Origin: Bedellia somnulentella
Taxonomy: Eukaryota > Arthropoda > Insecta > Lepidoptera > Bedelliidae
Reading direction: 5' to 3'
NCBI GenBank assembly: GCA_963576735.1
Contig: OY755172.1
Coordinates: forward strand, 4,836,001-4,900,000
DNA length: 64,000 bases
Below, piece by piece: positions 1 to 15,000 of this stretch (the first letter of the stretch is position 1; each line of letters begins with the position of its first letter). A program made the position numbers and the translations under genes. Below the pieces are notes generated by a model, which did not search any database, was not told the DNA's origin, and saw only the letters and a list, made by a program, of their open reading frames with translations.

Positions 1-894
1 GTTAAATTTCTAATATTACAGTGGTTATCATTATCATTTTAAAGTAGATACAAGAATTTGAACACTCATTTAATCAATGTAGTTTTAATTTAAGTGTACC
101 TTAATATGTTATTTCTATATCGACTGACTCCATTATGATGAGCTTATGTATAACATAACTTATTAAAGTTGAATAGATATAGCTAGATGAATATAAATCT
201 GAATGTTATTTTTTATGTTACACTTTGTATTCCGTCCAAAATGCTGCCTCTTTTCTAAGAATGATAAAAATATACTAATGTGTTGAACAGTTGGTAAATT
301 AAAGAGAATATACCACATATAGTATTTTACCCTCTAAAAATGTAGAAGAGAAATAAACCAAAAGTACAGTATGCCTCAAAATTCTATGATAAAAAAAAAA
401 CTTTTCAAAATTCGGTTCTTTTTTTAATAATTTCCAGATTATTAACTATCAGGCAAAGTTCCTGGTTCAAGTTTGTCGTTCACTTTTGGGATATGTTGTA
501 TACCTAATATCATATGTAGAAAGATTTGATTCATCTGAGATATATTAAAAAAACGCAGTTTGAAGAAATAATAATAAATAGCACAATTTTTGTTTACTAT
601 CTCGAGATTTACGCTCGATCGAAATTTGTAAAGCATTAATTATATTGCCAATGAAACAATTTATATTTTTATTATAATGTATAATTCCAGTTTATTACCT
701 ACACAATACACTAGACTTAAAAAGTAAAATTAAGAACTGATTACTGTGAAACTTACGGGAGGATAATTTAGATAAACGGCAGTGTTGAAATAATGATATT
801 TAATGTAATGTAGTACCCTATTTTTAAGTAATGAATCTTATGGTCCGTCCATTTACAATATAAATGTTTTCCAATTTAAATGGTTCTCGTTTTT
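1..894. other. 3' flank of the kinase gene
   Basis: AT-rich sequence downstream of the kinase stop codon (the gene reads right to left). No convincing coding frame is seen; the 64-codon minus-strand frame at 442-636 resembles no family I know. The part next to 895 is presumably the kinase 3' UTR. Confidence 0.4.
668..673 (-). terminator. candidate polyadenylation signal of the kinase gene
   Basis: TTTATT on the plus strand reads AATAAA on the minus strand, about 220 bases beyond the kinase stop. Such hexamers are common by chance in AT-rich DNA. Confidence 0.3.
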
Positions 895-1358
895 TTAATT
901 GCAATCAAACTGTGTGGGTACAGTGGTTTTACTTCTCAGCGCATCTGATGCACATCTAAATCCCAGGTTAATACAATTTTCTTCACATTCACCTGACAAA
1001 ATGCCATGAATAAATCCACTCGCGAAGCAGTCACCTGCCCCAGACACATTGACTATTTTATTAATGACATTAGGAATAGCATACTGTTGTAACTCCAATT
1101 TAGCTCCTGGAGATTTGCGTCTTGCTACTATAACACCTTTAGGACCAACAGTAACTAAAAGATAGTCTATTAAGTGTCCCACGATTTTCGATAACTGCAA
1201 TACTTCGTTTTCAGTGCCTTCTTCATTCTTCACATAATTTGGGTCGACAAATGCTGCCATAGCTCGGAGTTCATTAAGATTTGGTGAGGCAAAGGCTGTT
1301 CGTAAGTTGGTTGAGATTATCTTTGTAGCTTTACGCTGATCAGTTGGCTCGAAAAACA
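895..1358 (-). CDS. kinase last coding exon
   Basis: Encodes residues 137-290 of the partial protein and ends in TAA at 897-895. The acceptor AG is at 1360-1359, after a pyrimidine-rich tract. The first two bases complete the valine codon begun by the exon ending at 34160, restoring PVFFEPTD. It carries SPNLNELRA and GAGDCFASGF, the ATP and phosphoryl-transfer end of a PfkB fold. A GTG-started reading at 1359 would be an artefact, because it includes the acceptor base. Confidence 0.9.
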
Positions 1359-3061
1359 CTGGAAGTAAAAAAATACGTTAAGGAAGGTCGACAAAAGTAA
1401 GATATTGAAAGTGGCGATCGATAGACTCTGCCTACCCCAAACGGAATAAAGAGCGTGAGAATAAGTAACAACCGTGATAGCTCAGTGGGTAGACCACCCT
1501 ACTATCATGCAGAGGGCGTGGATTCAAATCCTGAGTTGGGCCTACACCAATGTGTATATGGTTAATATCCGGCGTGACATATACTTTTGAGTTTGAGTAT
1601 AATTTTTGCATCACAAATTTGTCCTACCTCTCTTTATTCGTCAGTACGCGTACGTTACTTACGTACTTGCCAAGGTGGCGTGGGACTTTTGATATCTGGA
1701 AAGATGGCTAATTGCATGAAAGACAGAGAAGAAGCGAGAAAAGTATGACAGATTTTGTAATAAGATGAAAGGCTAAGAGCAAAGGTTTTTGACATCAGAG
1801 TCTATAGAGATACTAACGTTGGCACACATCACTTTCTCGTGATAACATGATTGAAGGGTCTGTCTATACGCGTTGGCGTCACAAGACCAAAATGTCAACA
1901 ACTGCATTTGCGAGATCAAAAGTGGAGAAATTGGAAGAAGATGAAAATACTAGAGGTGATTTCGTGAAGATATTTAATGATAGACTATGTTGCGCGTGGA
2001 TATGACGGCTGAATTAGAAATTGAAAAAGCATGGCATGTGCTCAAATCTACAATGGTTGATTTACTTGCGGTCAGAGCTAGTAAACTAATGGATGCGACG
2101 CGAGAGTAATTAACGATGTAGTGCAGAATAGAGGAGATGAATAATTAGACATACAAACATATTCTCACGCCGTTAGTTCCCATCGGAGTAGGCAGAGACT
2201 ATCGATCGCCACTTTGTACGATCCTGGCAAACTTCTCTGGCTTCGTTCACATCCATCAATCTTTTCATACATGCTCTTTAATTCTTCATGCTTCGGACAC
2301 CTGCCTTTTGAGCACATTTTCTATTTGATCCAAATGTGTCCTCCGAGGTCGTCCTTTACTAACATTACCTTCCACATTGGCTCTATATATCTCTTTCACC
2401 TATTAACTGTCATCCATCCTCTCTATATGCCGTGTAGTGTCGGCTAAAACTACACCATTTCTACCCGTGTACCCGTCTACTAGTAAGAGGCGACTAAGGG
2501 TATAGGGGCTTTTTAAGTGATTTAAGTGTCACCAAAAAACATTTATTATTACCATCTTTTCCCCAATCAACTTCCAAAAGTGGCTGAGGAATTTCTCATT
2601 CCAAAGCTCTGGCAACCCAGTTAAAGGATTATTACTAATAAATAAAGAATAAATAAAGGAAAGAAAAATTTCGACACAGGCGGGAATCGAACCCGCGACC
2701 TCGGGTATACGCCCCGACGCTCTGCCAACTGAGCCACCGTGTCAATTGGCTGCCAGTGCGAAATTCTTCTATCCTTTATTTCTTTTTACACGTTTAAGTA
2801 GTGTTTGCGTTTCCTACCTCCGAATTTGAACTAATTCGGAAGGCCATTTGTCTACCTTTTCAGATAGAATGCAAATGTTGAAAACGCCTAACTATCACAT
2901 AATTTAAATCTTTTTGTTCATGAAAACCTCATGTGGGAATTATCTATACTTATAATAAATCTGTAGAGAGGTCAATTCTGTACATGAAATATATTTTCAA
3001 AATAACTATCAGGTGGTGATTAGGGATCGATACTGATGCCAAAAATGCAATCAGTAAAATT

Positions 3062-3095
<34 letters not shown>

Positions 3096-6000
3096 GGTTT
3101 GTATGTTCCTTATGGAAACAAAAACTACTCGACGGATTTTAACAAAACTTGGTACAATTATTCTTCTTACTCCTGCGCAAGTTTTTGTATACTTTCCAGC
3201 AGAGTAGTAAAGGGGAATTTTGGGAAATTTGGGTAAAACGGGAGAAGTTACTCCATTTTTTAAGCTTCCGTCGCGTGTGCAGCCTTAATGGTTAAACTTA
3301 CATAGAAATCATGTGTGACGGAAATATTCTTCATAAAATTATCTAAAAAAAAATCCTTAACAGTATATGTCTATCTTTTATGGTTGACTCACAATAACAC
3401 GTGTAATTCCTGATAGCTTAGCAGTTCGGAACATCCTGATTATATTTGTTAACTCTTACGTTTGTAAACCTCTCATTCATCCCTAATTTAAAAAAGGTAA
3501 CATTACTACCTATTCAATAAAAAAAGAATCATAGAAATCGGTAGAGAAACACCGAAATTATACATAAAATAAGCCATCGCGCCCGTGATCGAAACCAAAT
3601 CTTTACTAATTTACATATAACATACTAGATGGCGCCAGTAGTTGCATCCTTCATAACGTAATGACTATTTTTTAGATTGTTATAAATACTTCATGGCGTT
3701 TTATTCCAAAATTTGCTATTAAACGGAAATACTGAACCGTTCATTAAAGCGCATTCAAAATCACCAAACTACACTGTTAAGGGAGTGCTATAAATTTAAT
3801 AAATTGAAAACATTACGCTGAATATCACAATGCTTGAGCAGTGACTGAAGAAAGAAACCTCAGATATTTAAAAAAACAACGCTACCCGTGCGAAGCTGGG
3901 ACGATCCACTAGTTACTAATAAATAAAGAATAAATAAAGGAAAGAAAAATTTCGACACAGGCGGGAATCGAACCCGCGACCTCGGGTATACGCCCCGACG
4001 CTCTGCCAACTGAGCCACCGTGTCAATTGGCTGCCAGTGCGAAATTCTTCTATCCTTTATTTCTTTTACATGATTAAGTAGTGTTTGCGTTTCCTACCTC
4101 CCCACATGAGGTTTTCATGAACAAAAAGATTTAAATCCAGTTAAAGGGTTTATAGCCGTGAGTATATGTATGTATGTATGTATCCTCTCTATGTGCCCAA
4201 ACCAACTCAACATTCCTTTGGCTCTGTGATGCCAACGCGTGCACAGTACCCTCAATGGTGATATCACGAGAAAGTGACCTGTGCCAACGTTAGTGCCGCT
4301 ATAGACTCGGTGTCAACAACCTTTGCTTTTAGCCTTTCATCCACCACCATCCAATAGCATCAAGCTGTTATGGAAGAACTATTCTGAGGGACTCTTTGAA
4401 AAAGAGGAAGCACCTATTGCAATATAAGCAAAGAAAAATATAAAAGAAGGAAAGCGGCAGTGAGATTATTATGAAAGAAATAATGAAGGCAATGAAAGTA
4501 TGAAAGTAGGGAAAGCGGCAGGGTATGACAGGATAAGTTTCGAAATGCTGAGGCCTGGTAAAGGGTTGGTAGCTTCTTGGTTGTTCTTTCTTTTCCAGAA
4601 GTACTGGTATAACAGTAAGTGGCCTTATGTGATAAGAACTTTTCGGGAATCTCCTCATAGACACAATTTAATACATATACTTATATCTCATTAATTACTA
4701 AATCCTGCTAGAACAAAATTTGGTCATCTGTTTCATTCATCACCCTTTCAATCAATACTTTTGCATACATTTTACCGACCATGCTGACCATTACGCAGTA
4801 ATCTCTATATAGTTTGTGTAGTATGACCCATTTCCTTTATATAAGGCCACAATTACCCCTCTGCACCAACCTAGTGGTGCTTTTCCACTCTACCAGTACT
4901 TTTGGAAAAGGAATTACAACGAAGAAGCCTGGAACTCTTTACCAGCCCTAAGCATTTTGATACTCATCCTGTCATACCCATCTGCTTTTCCTACTTTCAT
5001 TGCCATTATAGATTTGGTCATGGCTTTTACATAAGCAGCAGAAATTGCTCACACTCGACTAGTGGAATTATTTTCAGAAATAATAGAAATATATATTTTG
5101 CAGAGGTACTAATACTTCTGAACATCAAGTGGCATTGTCACCTGGTGTTTCAAAGTACATACCTTTTGGTGGGTGGACAGTGTACTCACGTTATAGGGGT
5201 GGCCAGTGTACGAATACACTGTCGCATTGCTAAGTATAACTTAACCATGCAACTATGATAAATGACTTACATATGACTTTAGGAATGATAAATTTGTGTA
5301 GGCCCGCCTCGGGGTTTGAACCCACGCCACGCGCCTTTTGGCATGATAGGCGGGTCACAATAGAATAGCCATGCTTTGAAATTGTGTGGAATGGTTTACA
5401 AAGACAATGCTGGTTTTGATATTGAAAAAACGATGTATTCGATTTAATTTCTATTTATTGTTAATAACTTTATTCAGCTACTAGAAAGTATGTAGGTATC
5501 TCTAAAAAATAACATCGTATCGGTTCATAATAAAACATAAACGTTCACGCCGAAAATCCCCGAAGGGGTTGGCAGAGGTATTAATACTTCTGAATATCAC
5601 GTGATTTTGTCACCTGGTGACCAGAGTACCCACGTTTTGCATGGACAGTGTACTCACGTGATAGGGGGCAGGCCTATCGCTGTTTTGTACGAATACACTG
5701 TCACATGACTAAGTACAACTCAGCCATGTGGGTTTCCTCACGATGTTTTCCCTCACCGTTAGCAACCGTGATAAATTAACCACACATATGTCTTTAGAAA
5801 AGACAAATTAGTGTAGGCCCGACCCGGGATTTGAACACTAGTCGTTTGCACGATAACCGGTGTTCTACCCATTGAGCTATCACTTGACTTCTATTCTATC
5901 CAACCACTCACTTTCTGGGTACGAACGTACGTAGTACGAACGACAAGCGTACTCTCTGGTCATAGTGGAGTGGTACTCTCACTCTGCGTTGCGTACTCGG

Positions 6001-9000
6001 TCGTATTCTTGTACTCTATATCGTCTGTGGTCGTATTACATATTTTTAATCTGTGATTTTTAGTTAGGTATTTTGTTTGATTTTGATTTCGTTCGTTGTG
6101 TTTTTTGAGTTTTGTGTGTAATTGTACGTAATTCAATAACTAAACACTTGTGACTGTTATCTACCAAGTTTAATAAATAAACTGTGTCTAACAATGTAAG
6201 TAAATTATCTTATAAATACGTTATTTTTTTACACTAAACATGATATCGTAGGACACGCCTTGAAGTTATTGTTTTTGTCGTTAAAAATTGAGAAAAGTAT
6301 CTAAGTTAATGGATTTTTAGCCTTATTTAACTCATAATTAATCAAATTAATGAAAATATTTAACAAACTTAAATGTAAAATAGAGTATCTTAGCACAAAT
6401 TATCTTCGTAATTTATGAAGAAGTTAAATTTAAGTTTAGAAAGCGGTTTTACTATCTAATTTGTAAGTTTTATGTAGCATGTGTTGGCTCAGTGGTTTGA
6501 AGAACTGTGATAGAGGAGTGGGTAGAACTCCGCCTATCAAGCAGACTATATCATGTAATAGTCAGAAGTGTTGGTACCTTTGCCAACCCCTTCGGGTATT
6601 TACGGCATTAATGTTTATGTAAGTGATAACATACAAAAACATGATGATGGCTGTATACTCTTGTTCCTCAGCGGGGTCATCATATTTCTTCTTCTTCGAA
6701 AGAAGGGATTTCTATTCTCCACAATAATTTTCTGATAATCACACTATCACTAACAACATAGTACAAATTATAAAAAGTGATGGCATCGAGTTAACCCAGA
6801 AAAAATTGGCATCATTGATTTGAAGGCCATGAGTGATTTATGTGGGCCTTGAAGAGTAATTTTATTTGACTCAATATTGCTTCTTTACTATTGGTAGGAT
6901 GCCCCTTTACAATTGGGAGAAGGTTGATGCATGGTTATACTTACATACTCAAATCATTTACTAAATTCCACGGAAATATTAAAACAATAGTTGTCATGAA
7001 TTTAGTAAGGTACATACATACATATACTCACGGCTAGAAATACCTAGAAGGGGTAGCCAGAGCTGAGGAATTAGAAATTCCTCAGCCACTTTTGGAAGTT
7101 GCGTGGGGAAAAGATGGTGAAATAAAGGTTGTTGGTGATGGGTCTCCAACCACATTGCCCAAAAATCCCTCAAAAGCCCCAATACCGTTAGTTGCCTCTT
7201 ATGTACACCCACCGGAAGAAATGGGGTAGTGCTATTCTAAGCCAACACTACACAGCTTAATAAGGGAATGGATATTAAATATAATAGTACCAACTTAGGA
7301 ATCTATAAAACTGCACAGCATACCAATCTGAATTCAAAAATAGTATTTAAAAATTGATTTTAAGGTCTTTATAATAACACACTAACATGTAAACATATAT
7401 CTACAGATTAATTTTGCTGTCAAATATGTACTGGCAGCCTTGAACATAGATGATGTTCCATTTTAAATGAAACATCATAATGAGGTCTGATTTCTTAATT
7501 AGTCTGAGGTTTCTGAGATAAAAATTGTGCACCCAAATCTGCCTCATCGTCAGAAAATCACTTTAAAAGCCCTAATACCCTTAGTTGCATCTTACTATCA
7601 CCAACTGGATGAAATGGGTTAGTGTTACATAAAATAATAGGGGTGGTAGCGGGTTTGGAGTGAAGTGCTATGTCTAACTTTCATGCTGATGACATGGCAT
7701 GGCTAGATTATTGAAATGCCAATATGATCAATAAGCATAATGGGCAAATGTTCTTTTGCCATAAATAAATAACTAATCAATAAATTAAACAAAAATTTCT
7801 AGGCACATTCTATTCATAAGCCTACACACAAATTTCATAATAATTGGTCAAGCCATTTCAGAGAAGTATTGTTAGTATCACTGCCACACAATATTTTTTT
7901 AGATTATAAGATTGACTGAAGATTTTCATGTCATTTTAATGTAATTTTAGTGGAATTATATGTAAACATTCCTTTTAATTATTATTTAATATGTGTGGCA
8001 GTGAATGTTTTTATTTTTATTGAGAGATACACATAATAGTCCATTGCACAAAAAAAGCATTTGATTGGCTTGGTTAGGGTTATAAAATATATATTTAATG
8101 AATGAAAATATATTTGTTTGCATTTTGCAAAGTTTTGATTGATTATTTGTAAGAATATTGGTAAATGAAGCCAGCTAATTATTGGGTAATTACTGTAAAG
8201 ACATATTATTATTTTGTATACCTATCGGCCCAGCTAGCACAAGCAACTTTTTAACTAGATAATGCATGGTATAAAACAGCCATCTCTTTTGCACTTACAT
8301 AGTGTCATATATTTTTATCTCATTCTAACCAACAGAGTATCAATAAAATAACACTCATGCCAGGCCTCCTGATGTGATAATATTGTTCACTTATGTTGTG
8401 GTACTGTTTACAATATATAAGCAATTTGAGGTCAATAATTGTCTTGTTGTTATAACTGTATAGTGTCACAACACAATGTGTAGTGTCGTCTTAGAAATAG
8501 CACCAACACTTTTCTGTCTGTGTTCGTCATAAGAGGGGACTTAGGGTATTGAGGCTTATTGAGGGATAATTTGGCGATGCGGTTGGAGACCCCTCACCAG
8601 CAATGTTAATTTTCCTTTCCACACCAGCCTTTCCCCACTAAAGTAGCTAAAGAATTTATAATTGTGAAGGTCTGGCTAAGCTTTTTTAGTATTTATACCT
8701 GACTATATGTACGTATGTTTTATATGATGACAGTATTTTGATGTGGACGTTTTTTGTCATACTATTCATTCTCATTCCTTAGCCACATTAGTTGAGCCAA
8801 TCCAAGTGAATAAAAAACATTCCTAGAAATAAAAGAACAACGTAAAACTACTCTAAAAGTAACCTTCGTTCTTAAGTTACCTAAAAGACAACGAAGTAAA
8901 GATACCAGCAAGCGTAATTAAGACAAAAAAGTTAATTGATACAAATTAGGTTAGTTAGTTCAGTCCTAATGAACTAGGGTCATATAAGGCAACATCATTT

Positions 9001-12000
9001 TCACCTCAATACGTTGCAAGGTTTGTTGTGTTGAATAACAATGCGTATAGTGTCGCAATAGCCAGACGTGAGCCATATTCTGCCTCTGCTCTGCTTTGTA
9101 CGAACATGAACGTATAAATTGCCTATACTTATGCCGTTTGATTGTCGTTTAGGTAAACTAACTATGTGTAGAACAAATCTCAATATAAACTAACTATGTG
9201 TCGACCAAATCTTTATATATATAGCTTGTGATGTAGACTGTCGATCGCCACTTTTCTTGATCCTATCGAACTTCTTTCTATTCTATTCACATTCCCGACA
9301 CTTAATTTTTTTTAAATTAAAATTAAGCTGTGTTGGCTTAAAATATCACTTACCATTTTCTTACCGCGGATGTCATAAGACTCATCACAAACCATCCCTT
9401 TATTTTACCATCTTTTTCTCCACTCAACTTCGAAAAGCGGCTGAGAAATAACAAGTCTAAAGCTTTAGCTACCTCTTTGTTCCATTTTAGCCGCGAATAT
9501 ATGTATAGTTAGTTAGTTAGTAGTTAGTTAATTTAGTTTGGAGCTATCGATGGATCTTACCCCAATGGGAACCAATGGCGTTAGCGTAATGTATCTAAAG
9601 ATGCATGCCTATATATTCTTAAATCATATTGAAATAAAATCATTACTAAATTACCCTTCTTATCGTAAGTTACAAGCACGTTTAAATTATTGTTTAAGGA
9701 AAAAAAACGCATATTATTCCATCAAAATGAAAAGTTCTGTATTAAGTGTTTTGTTAGGTTCGAATGGTCGACATTGAGCTAAGAAAACTTTAAACTAATT
9801 TATTTGTCGCTTAATAATTGTCATGTTGAATTTAAGGGGAGGGAAAATGTTGTGTGTGCCTGCTCCAATAGTTTGCCCTCCCGACCTACCACCAGCTTTC
9901 ATGGCGAAGTGGCCAGTTGATTGGTTTTGGTTTCGGAGCGTGTGTGTTCGTATTTTGTGTGGCCCGAAGGGCTCCGGAATACCGTCTCAGTCGCATATCG
10001 CTATTTTAATATCGTTTCGATCTTGTACGAAGTGAAAAATATCTGGTAATGTATGTTTAATCAGGCACATATATTTTTTAAGTTTTCCTCTATTTCTATT
10101 ATACGGTTTATTTTTTTGAAGGGAAAAGTTATATTGGACCGAATTATTTTCTTAAAACAAAAAAGATGTTATAGCTTTATCTCAGATAACTTTCTGTATA
10201 ATGACCTACTTTGATCCCGCGAATTGCGAGGCGTCAAATAAGGTATTGAGCGATGCAATATGCACCATATCACTGCCATCATCCCGCGTATTGCCGTAGA
10301 AATATATTCGACTCAATGAGTAATTAGTTTGTCCAGAAATCTTATTCAGTAAAATATCGTAGCCGACGAAGGCTAAGGTCACCCACGGTACCGCGGAGAC
10401 AAAGCAGCACCATTGTCAGTGTTGCTGACCGCGTTCGCGTGCAGTCACGTCGCGCGGTCGACCACTGTCTTGACGAGCTCTGTTCTTGCCGCGTTCGACA
10501 GCCTTGCTACGATATTTCGTACCAATTGTCTTAAAAGTGCATCATCTTGGTGTTTTTCGGAACGTGAAAAAGGTCGGTTGTAAGGTAATAGTTGTATTTT
10601 ATTACTTTTCTAAGGAGTAACCAAATTGTAGGGACTTGAATTGTCATTTGTGTCGTTAACGATGTGCTTTTTTAAACATACTCGTTTTTCATGGATTTTA
10701 TTAACAAGCCGTATGTCTCGTAATTCCTTTAACTAAACATTTTTATTAAATTATTAATTAAGAGACTTTACGCTTGTTGATGTGTTGTTAAATTCTCACT
10801 TGTTACTCCCGTTTTACTTATTTAGATAAGACTAAAAATATATTACAACAGAGCCATTAACTTTTTTATATATAAGTACGAAGGGTCCTAATTAGTTACA
10901 CACATCAAAACTAAAAATAACATTCTAAGCTCTATTATATACTTTTTGTTTTCTGGTACTCAGATAAACTTTATTAAATTAATGATGAATATGTTTATTA
11001 TATTAGGTTATTCCGTGAATTTAAAGTAAGTTAGTTATTAATATGTAAGTATTTAACAAACAAATGTTATACTGAAAGAATCGTAATTCCTAACAACTAA
11101 TTTATTGAAATTATCTCGAACCATTCAAAAGTTCGGGAATTTGTTTATATCATACGGTAGGCAAAACTAAACTTGAATACTTTTTGAACACATTATCTCG
11201 TCGACTGTCTAAAATGCGTTAACTATTCAAATACGCTATTGCTATTAAGTTGTATGTTCACGTAATATAAAAGTTCTCACGCGACAAGCGACACGACAAC
11301 GCGTTCATTTACGTACTCTATCAAGGACCCGCTGGCGTGTGAATCCGATTTGGCGGATAACTAGTCAGCGCAATTGTTTTGTGACTCACTGCGACTGTAC
11401 CGAAGAACTGCTACTATACAATACAATTTGTGTGACTGATCGTTTGTTTGCACTTTGTACGTGCTCTTTAAATATTCAATTTGTTTAATGAAAGTCGAAT
11501 ATGTTATTTGTAGGATGCTAAATCGAATTTATGTGTCACATATGAGAATATAAGAATAATCGTTTGGTAATTAATGAAAATAAAATCAAAATATTTACAT
11601 ATACATCTATGTAAACTTTACAATATACATATCAACTGCAATATACGTAATAAGATTTTTAAAATAAAAACTTTTCATCTTCGCGTAAGCTTATTTTGTT
11701 ATTTAACCTATATAGATATGGTTCTAGCATGAACATGGCTTTTTAGGTAAACTTAGATAAAATATTATGGCACTGTAAGCTCGAAATAGTTCGCAAAAAG
11801 ATTAATTTTGTTTCTATTGACCAATTTTAATCATTTTTAATCTTGTGTTTTCACTCCAACAATATCAACAACATAGTTTGTGTTACGTTACGTGTATAGT
11901 ATTGTCACGTAGTAACCTTGCATGGCAATGTAGCTTGTAAATATCACGTAATGACCGATCCATATACGTTTTAAGTCTTTCATATGTGAATGCTTGAGCC

Positions 12001-15000
12001 GTGTGTTGTTGGCTTAGAATAGCACTATCTCAACTCTTCCTGTGGGATCACGCGAAGTGACTGAAGTCACTGGCAATTTGAAGTTTTTTTCTGTGATACT
12101 CTTTTCTTATCATCTCTTCCGATAAATTGTTGATTTCTTTCAACTGTCTTTTTATGATTACAGCATGTTTGCTTGTCCGTCTTTAGCACAATACTAGCTT
12201 TCATTTTGTTATAGTTGCAAAAAATATACCGCTGCTTTCATATTATAGGGGCACATCTATAAAAATTGAGATTTCGAGTTTGAATAATATATGGACATTT
12301 CATGCTTAATGGACATACACTTATAAAGTTTTATGATTTTGTTATTATTAGTTTAATTCATTTATGACCGATTTTGTGAAAATCAAAACTCTTTAAACGC
12401 GTTTTCCCAACAATCATGATTTTTGAATTGTGCCCCTATAATATGAAAGCAGCGATACATTATATCCTCATAGTTAACAAAGTTGATAGATACATTACTT
12501 TAGTATTTATTTTCAAAAGTTGTCTCCATCATTAAGGGGGGCTTACAACACTCAAGACTCAAACGTTCACGCCGTATATCCCCCAAGGGTTGGTAGATGT
12601 ACTAATACTTCTGAACATCGCGTAACGTTCAAGAGTATACCCATGTTATTAGGGGGGTTCATTGCCATAATCGCCACGCTTGGCATGTGGGTTGGCGAAT
12701 AATACTATAATAACTCAAACGTTTAAACCGTACATCCCCGAAGAGGTTGGTACAGGTACTAATACTTCTAAACATCACGTGAAATTGTCACCTGGTGTTC
12801 AGAGTACCCACGTTTTGCTTAGAAAGTGAACTCACGTTATAGGGGACAGGCCTATCGCCGTTTTGTACGAATACACTGTCACATGACTACCGAGCCGGGA
12901 TTTGATCCCTCATCGTCTGCACGATGAGCGGTGTTCTTCCCGCTGAGCTATTACGGTTAGCGAATAATAATTTTATCCTATGACTTTGTTCCAGTAAATA
13001 ATGAAGAACCGTAGCTTAGCGGGTAACTGCGGTATAGGCGTGTTCGTGATAGCCGTGGTGACCGTGGCCCTCGCGTTCGGCACGCCCAACTGGCTGGTCA
13101 GCGATCACAGGATACGAGGCGCCAGGCTCGATCGGTGAGTCAGAGACATTTTGATTGCTCGAGAGTCGGTACTCTAATTACACAGTTATTAGTATGAGTG
13201 GACGTAAGTGTCTGAATCATAGTGGTGAGCTGTTGTTTTGACTGGATGTTGCTTGGTCAAGTTATGGTGGGAATGAATGAGTTGCAACTGATTGATGCTA
13301 CTTAAAAACGGCTAATAACTAGTGGGTATAACATGGGATTGTTGTTCTAAGTATTATAATAAAATATTACAGATGGAGACAGATGATAGAAAGGTTTACT
13401 TATACCTATTCAATGGAATGGTTTAACAAGTCACCATATTCTCACAAAAACAATATAAAGCTGTTTTTTTTATTGTTAATTAAATAAGTACCTTGACCCT
13501 TATTTCGTGACAAACGTAGGTCACTGTGATTGATATGGTTTGTGACGCTAGCCTAGAGGAAGTGGGGGGCACTGAAGTGAAACATTCAAGAACATAATTC
13601 ATTTAAATATACAAGGTTGAAATTAAAATTATTTATCTTCATCTCGGTTCATTAGCTTCTTAATTATTTATTTAGTTTAGTTTTTTTTACTTTAATCAGC
13701 TGTGTTGTGATGGGAAAATAGAACTATACATTAACTTCTCACGAAAATAAAAAAAAAACTATGCAGAGAGGTTTGCCAGGATTGTTCCAAGTAACGATCG
13801 ATGGTCTGCTTACCCCCAATGGGTACTAATGCTTAGGTTTATGTATATGTCTAAACACGACATGAATCGGACTAATCGCTGGTAATAAAGGGAACAAAGC
13901 GAGTTGGTCACATGTATGACTTTGGATTGTGATTATTCCTTAATGATTCATTTTGTTAATTTATTTTTCTTCATCGCAACCCTAGTCATATAATCCTTGC
14001 CTATTGAACCAATTTTGACGCCATCACATGAACAGTCAGTCAGGAAACACTACAATCACTTCCCTCAATAAATTTAGCTTTCTCTGTCTGCTTGCCGGAG
14101 TTGCTTGTTCAAAAAATGTTAGTTTTTAACTTAAGGGCCTCCCCGCATTTTGCAGCTATTGCGCTCACTCTTACGTCAAATTTATTGAGAGTGACAGGGA
14201 CGGAAAAAACGCGCGCGCAGGATAAATGTAGTTTATTTAGTTTTATTGAATAACTATAATGTTTAAATGAAAAGTTAAACATCAAAGTTACAGATCTTAA
14301 AGCTACGCGTATATAGACACATAATGAGTTCACATGTATGTTATGCCAGTGGAGCCTATACGGTTTTTATGAAAACAAAGCATGTTCCAATTCAATTTTT
14401 TTCATCATATTTTTCAACAAATTATTAAAATGTTAAACATCAAATTTTAACACCATGAACTAATCACCAACATATATTTTATTCATGTCATATCAATATA
14501 ATCAAATCAGACTTTATAGCATTTCCAAACAATCAATATCAACCTATTTTTCGGGGGACGCCCTTAATTTTGAAAAATAAACTTTTTGACTTTTTTGCCT
14601 GTCATGATTGTGAAACACAAATAGCCTTCGATATACATGGTTTCGATCTTGATAATGCTTTTGTTTCAGACTGGGACTATGGAGCCATTGTTTCCGCTCT
14701 TTGCCTGACCCCCTGGATCAGTACCAGCGGCGGTTCTTCGTGGGCTGTCGGTGGGTGTACGACCCCTTCACTACCGGGTATGATCGGATCCGAGGATATT
14801 TGCTGCCAGGTTCGTTTGATCTATCTATTTATGCTTGGTTGAGTTATACCAGCTTTGGCTTTAAAGAAGCGGTATAAAGCTTTGTGCGACTATTTTTTAG
14901 ACTATTAAATAGAATATATGGGTGGAAAATATCATTTTATTTTTGTTTGCTACATCAATGAATGGCCTTTAGCACCAACTTGAATACTTTATTATAGTAA

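Larger units (their letters stand above)
2433..4186 (+). mobile_element. SINE B, split by a nested 1.5-kb insertion
   Basis: The SINE starts at 2433 with GTGTAGTGTCGGC and runs to 2627. It resumes at 4137 and ends in the (GTAT)n tail near 4180. It inserted into a LINE: ATCCTCTCTATATG before it and ATCCTCTCTATGTG after it form a target duplication. The inserted material (2628-4136) is flanked by an exact 11-base duplication, CCAGTTAAAGG, at 2617-2627 and 4137-4147. Confidence 0.7.

Noticed and set aside
2676..2745. A complete tRNA cloverleaf (GTA anticodon position) on the minus strand, repeated at about 3957-4025 and, modified, at 48778-48857
   Set aside because: The same flanking repeat sequence accompanies every copy, and other copies are broken or folded, so these are tRNA-derived repeats and not functional tRNA genes.
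6994..7212. Repeated minus-strand frames starting MGVHKRQLTVLGLL or MGVRKRRLTVLGLL here and at 55023-55244
   Set aside because: Both are the same stretch of SINE B read through; similarity reflects the repeat, not a conserved protein family.
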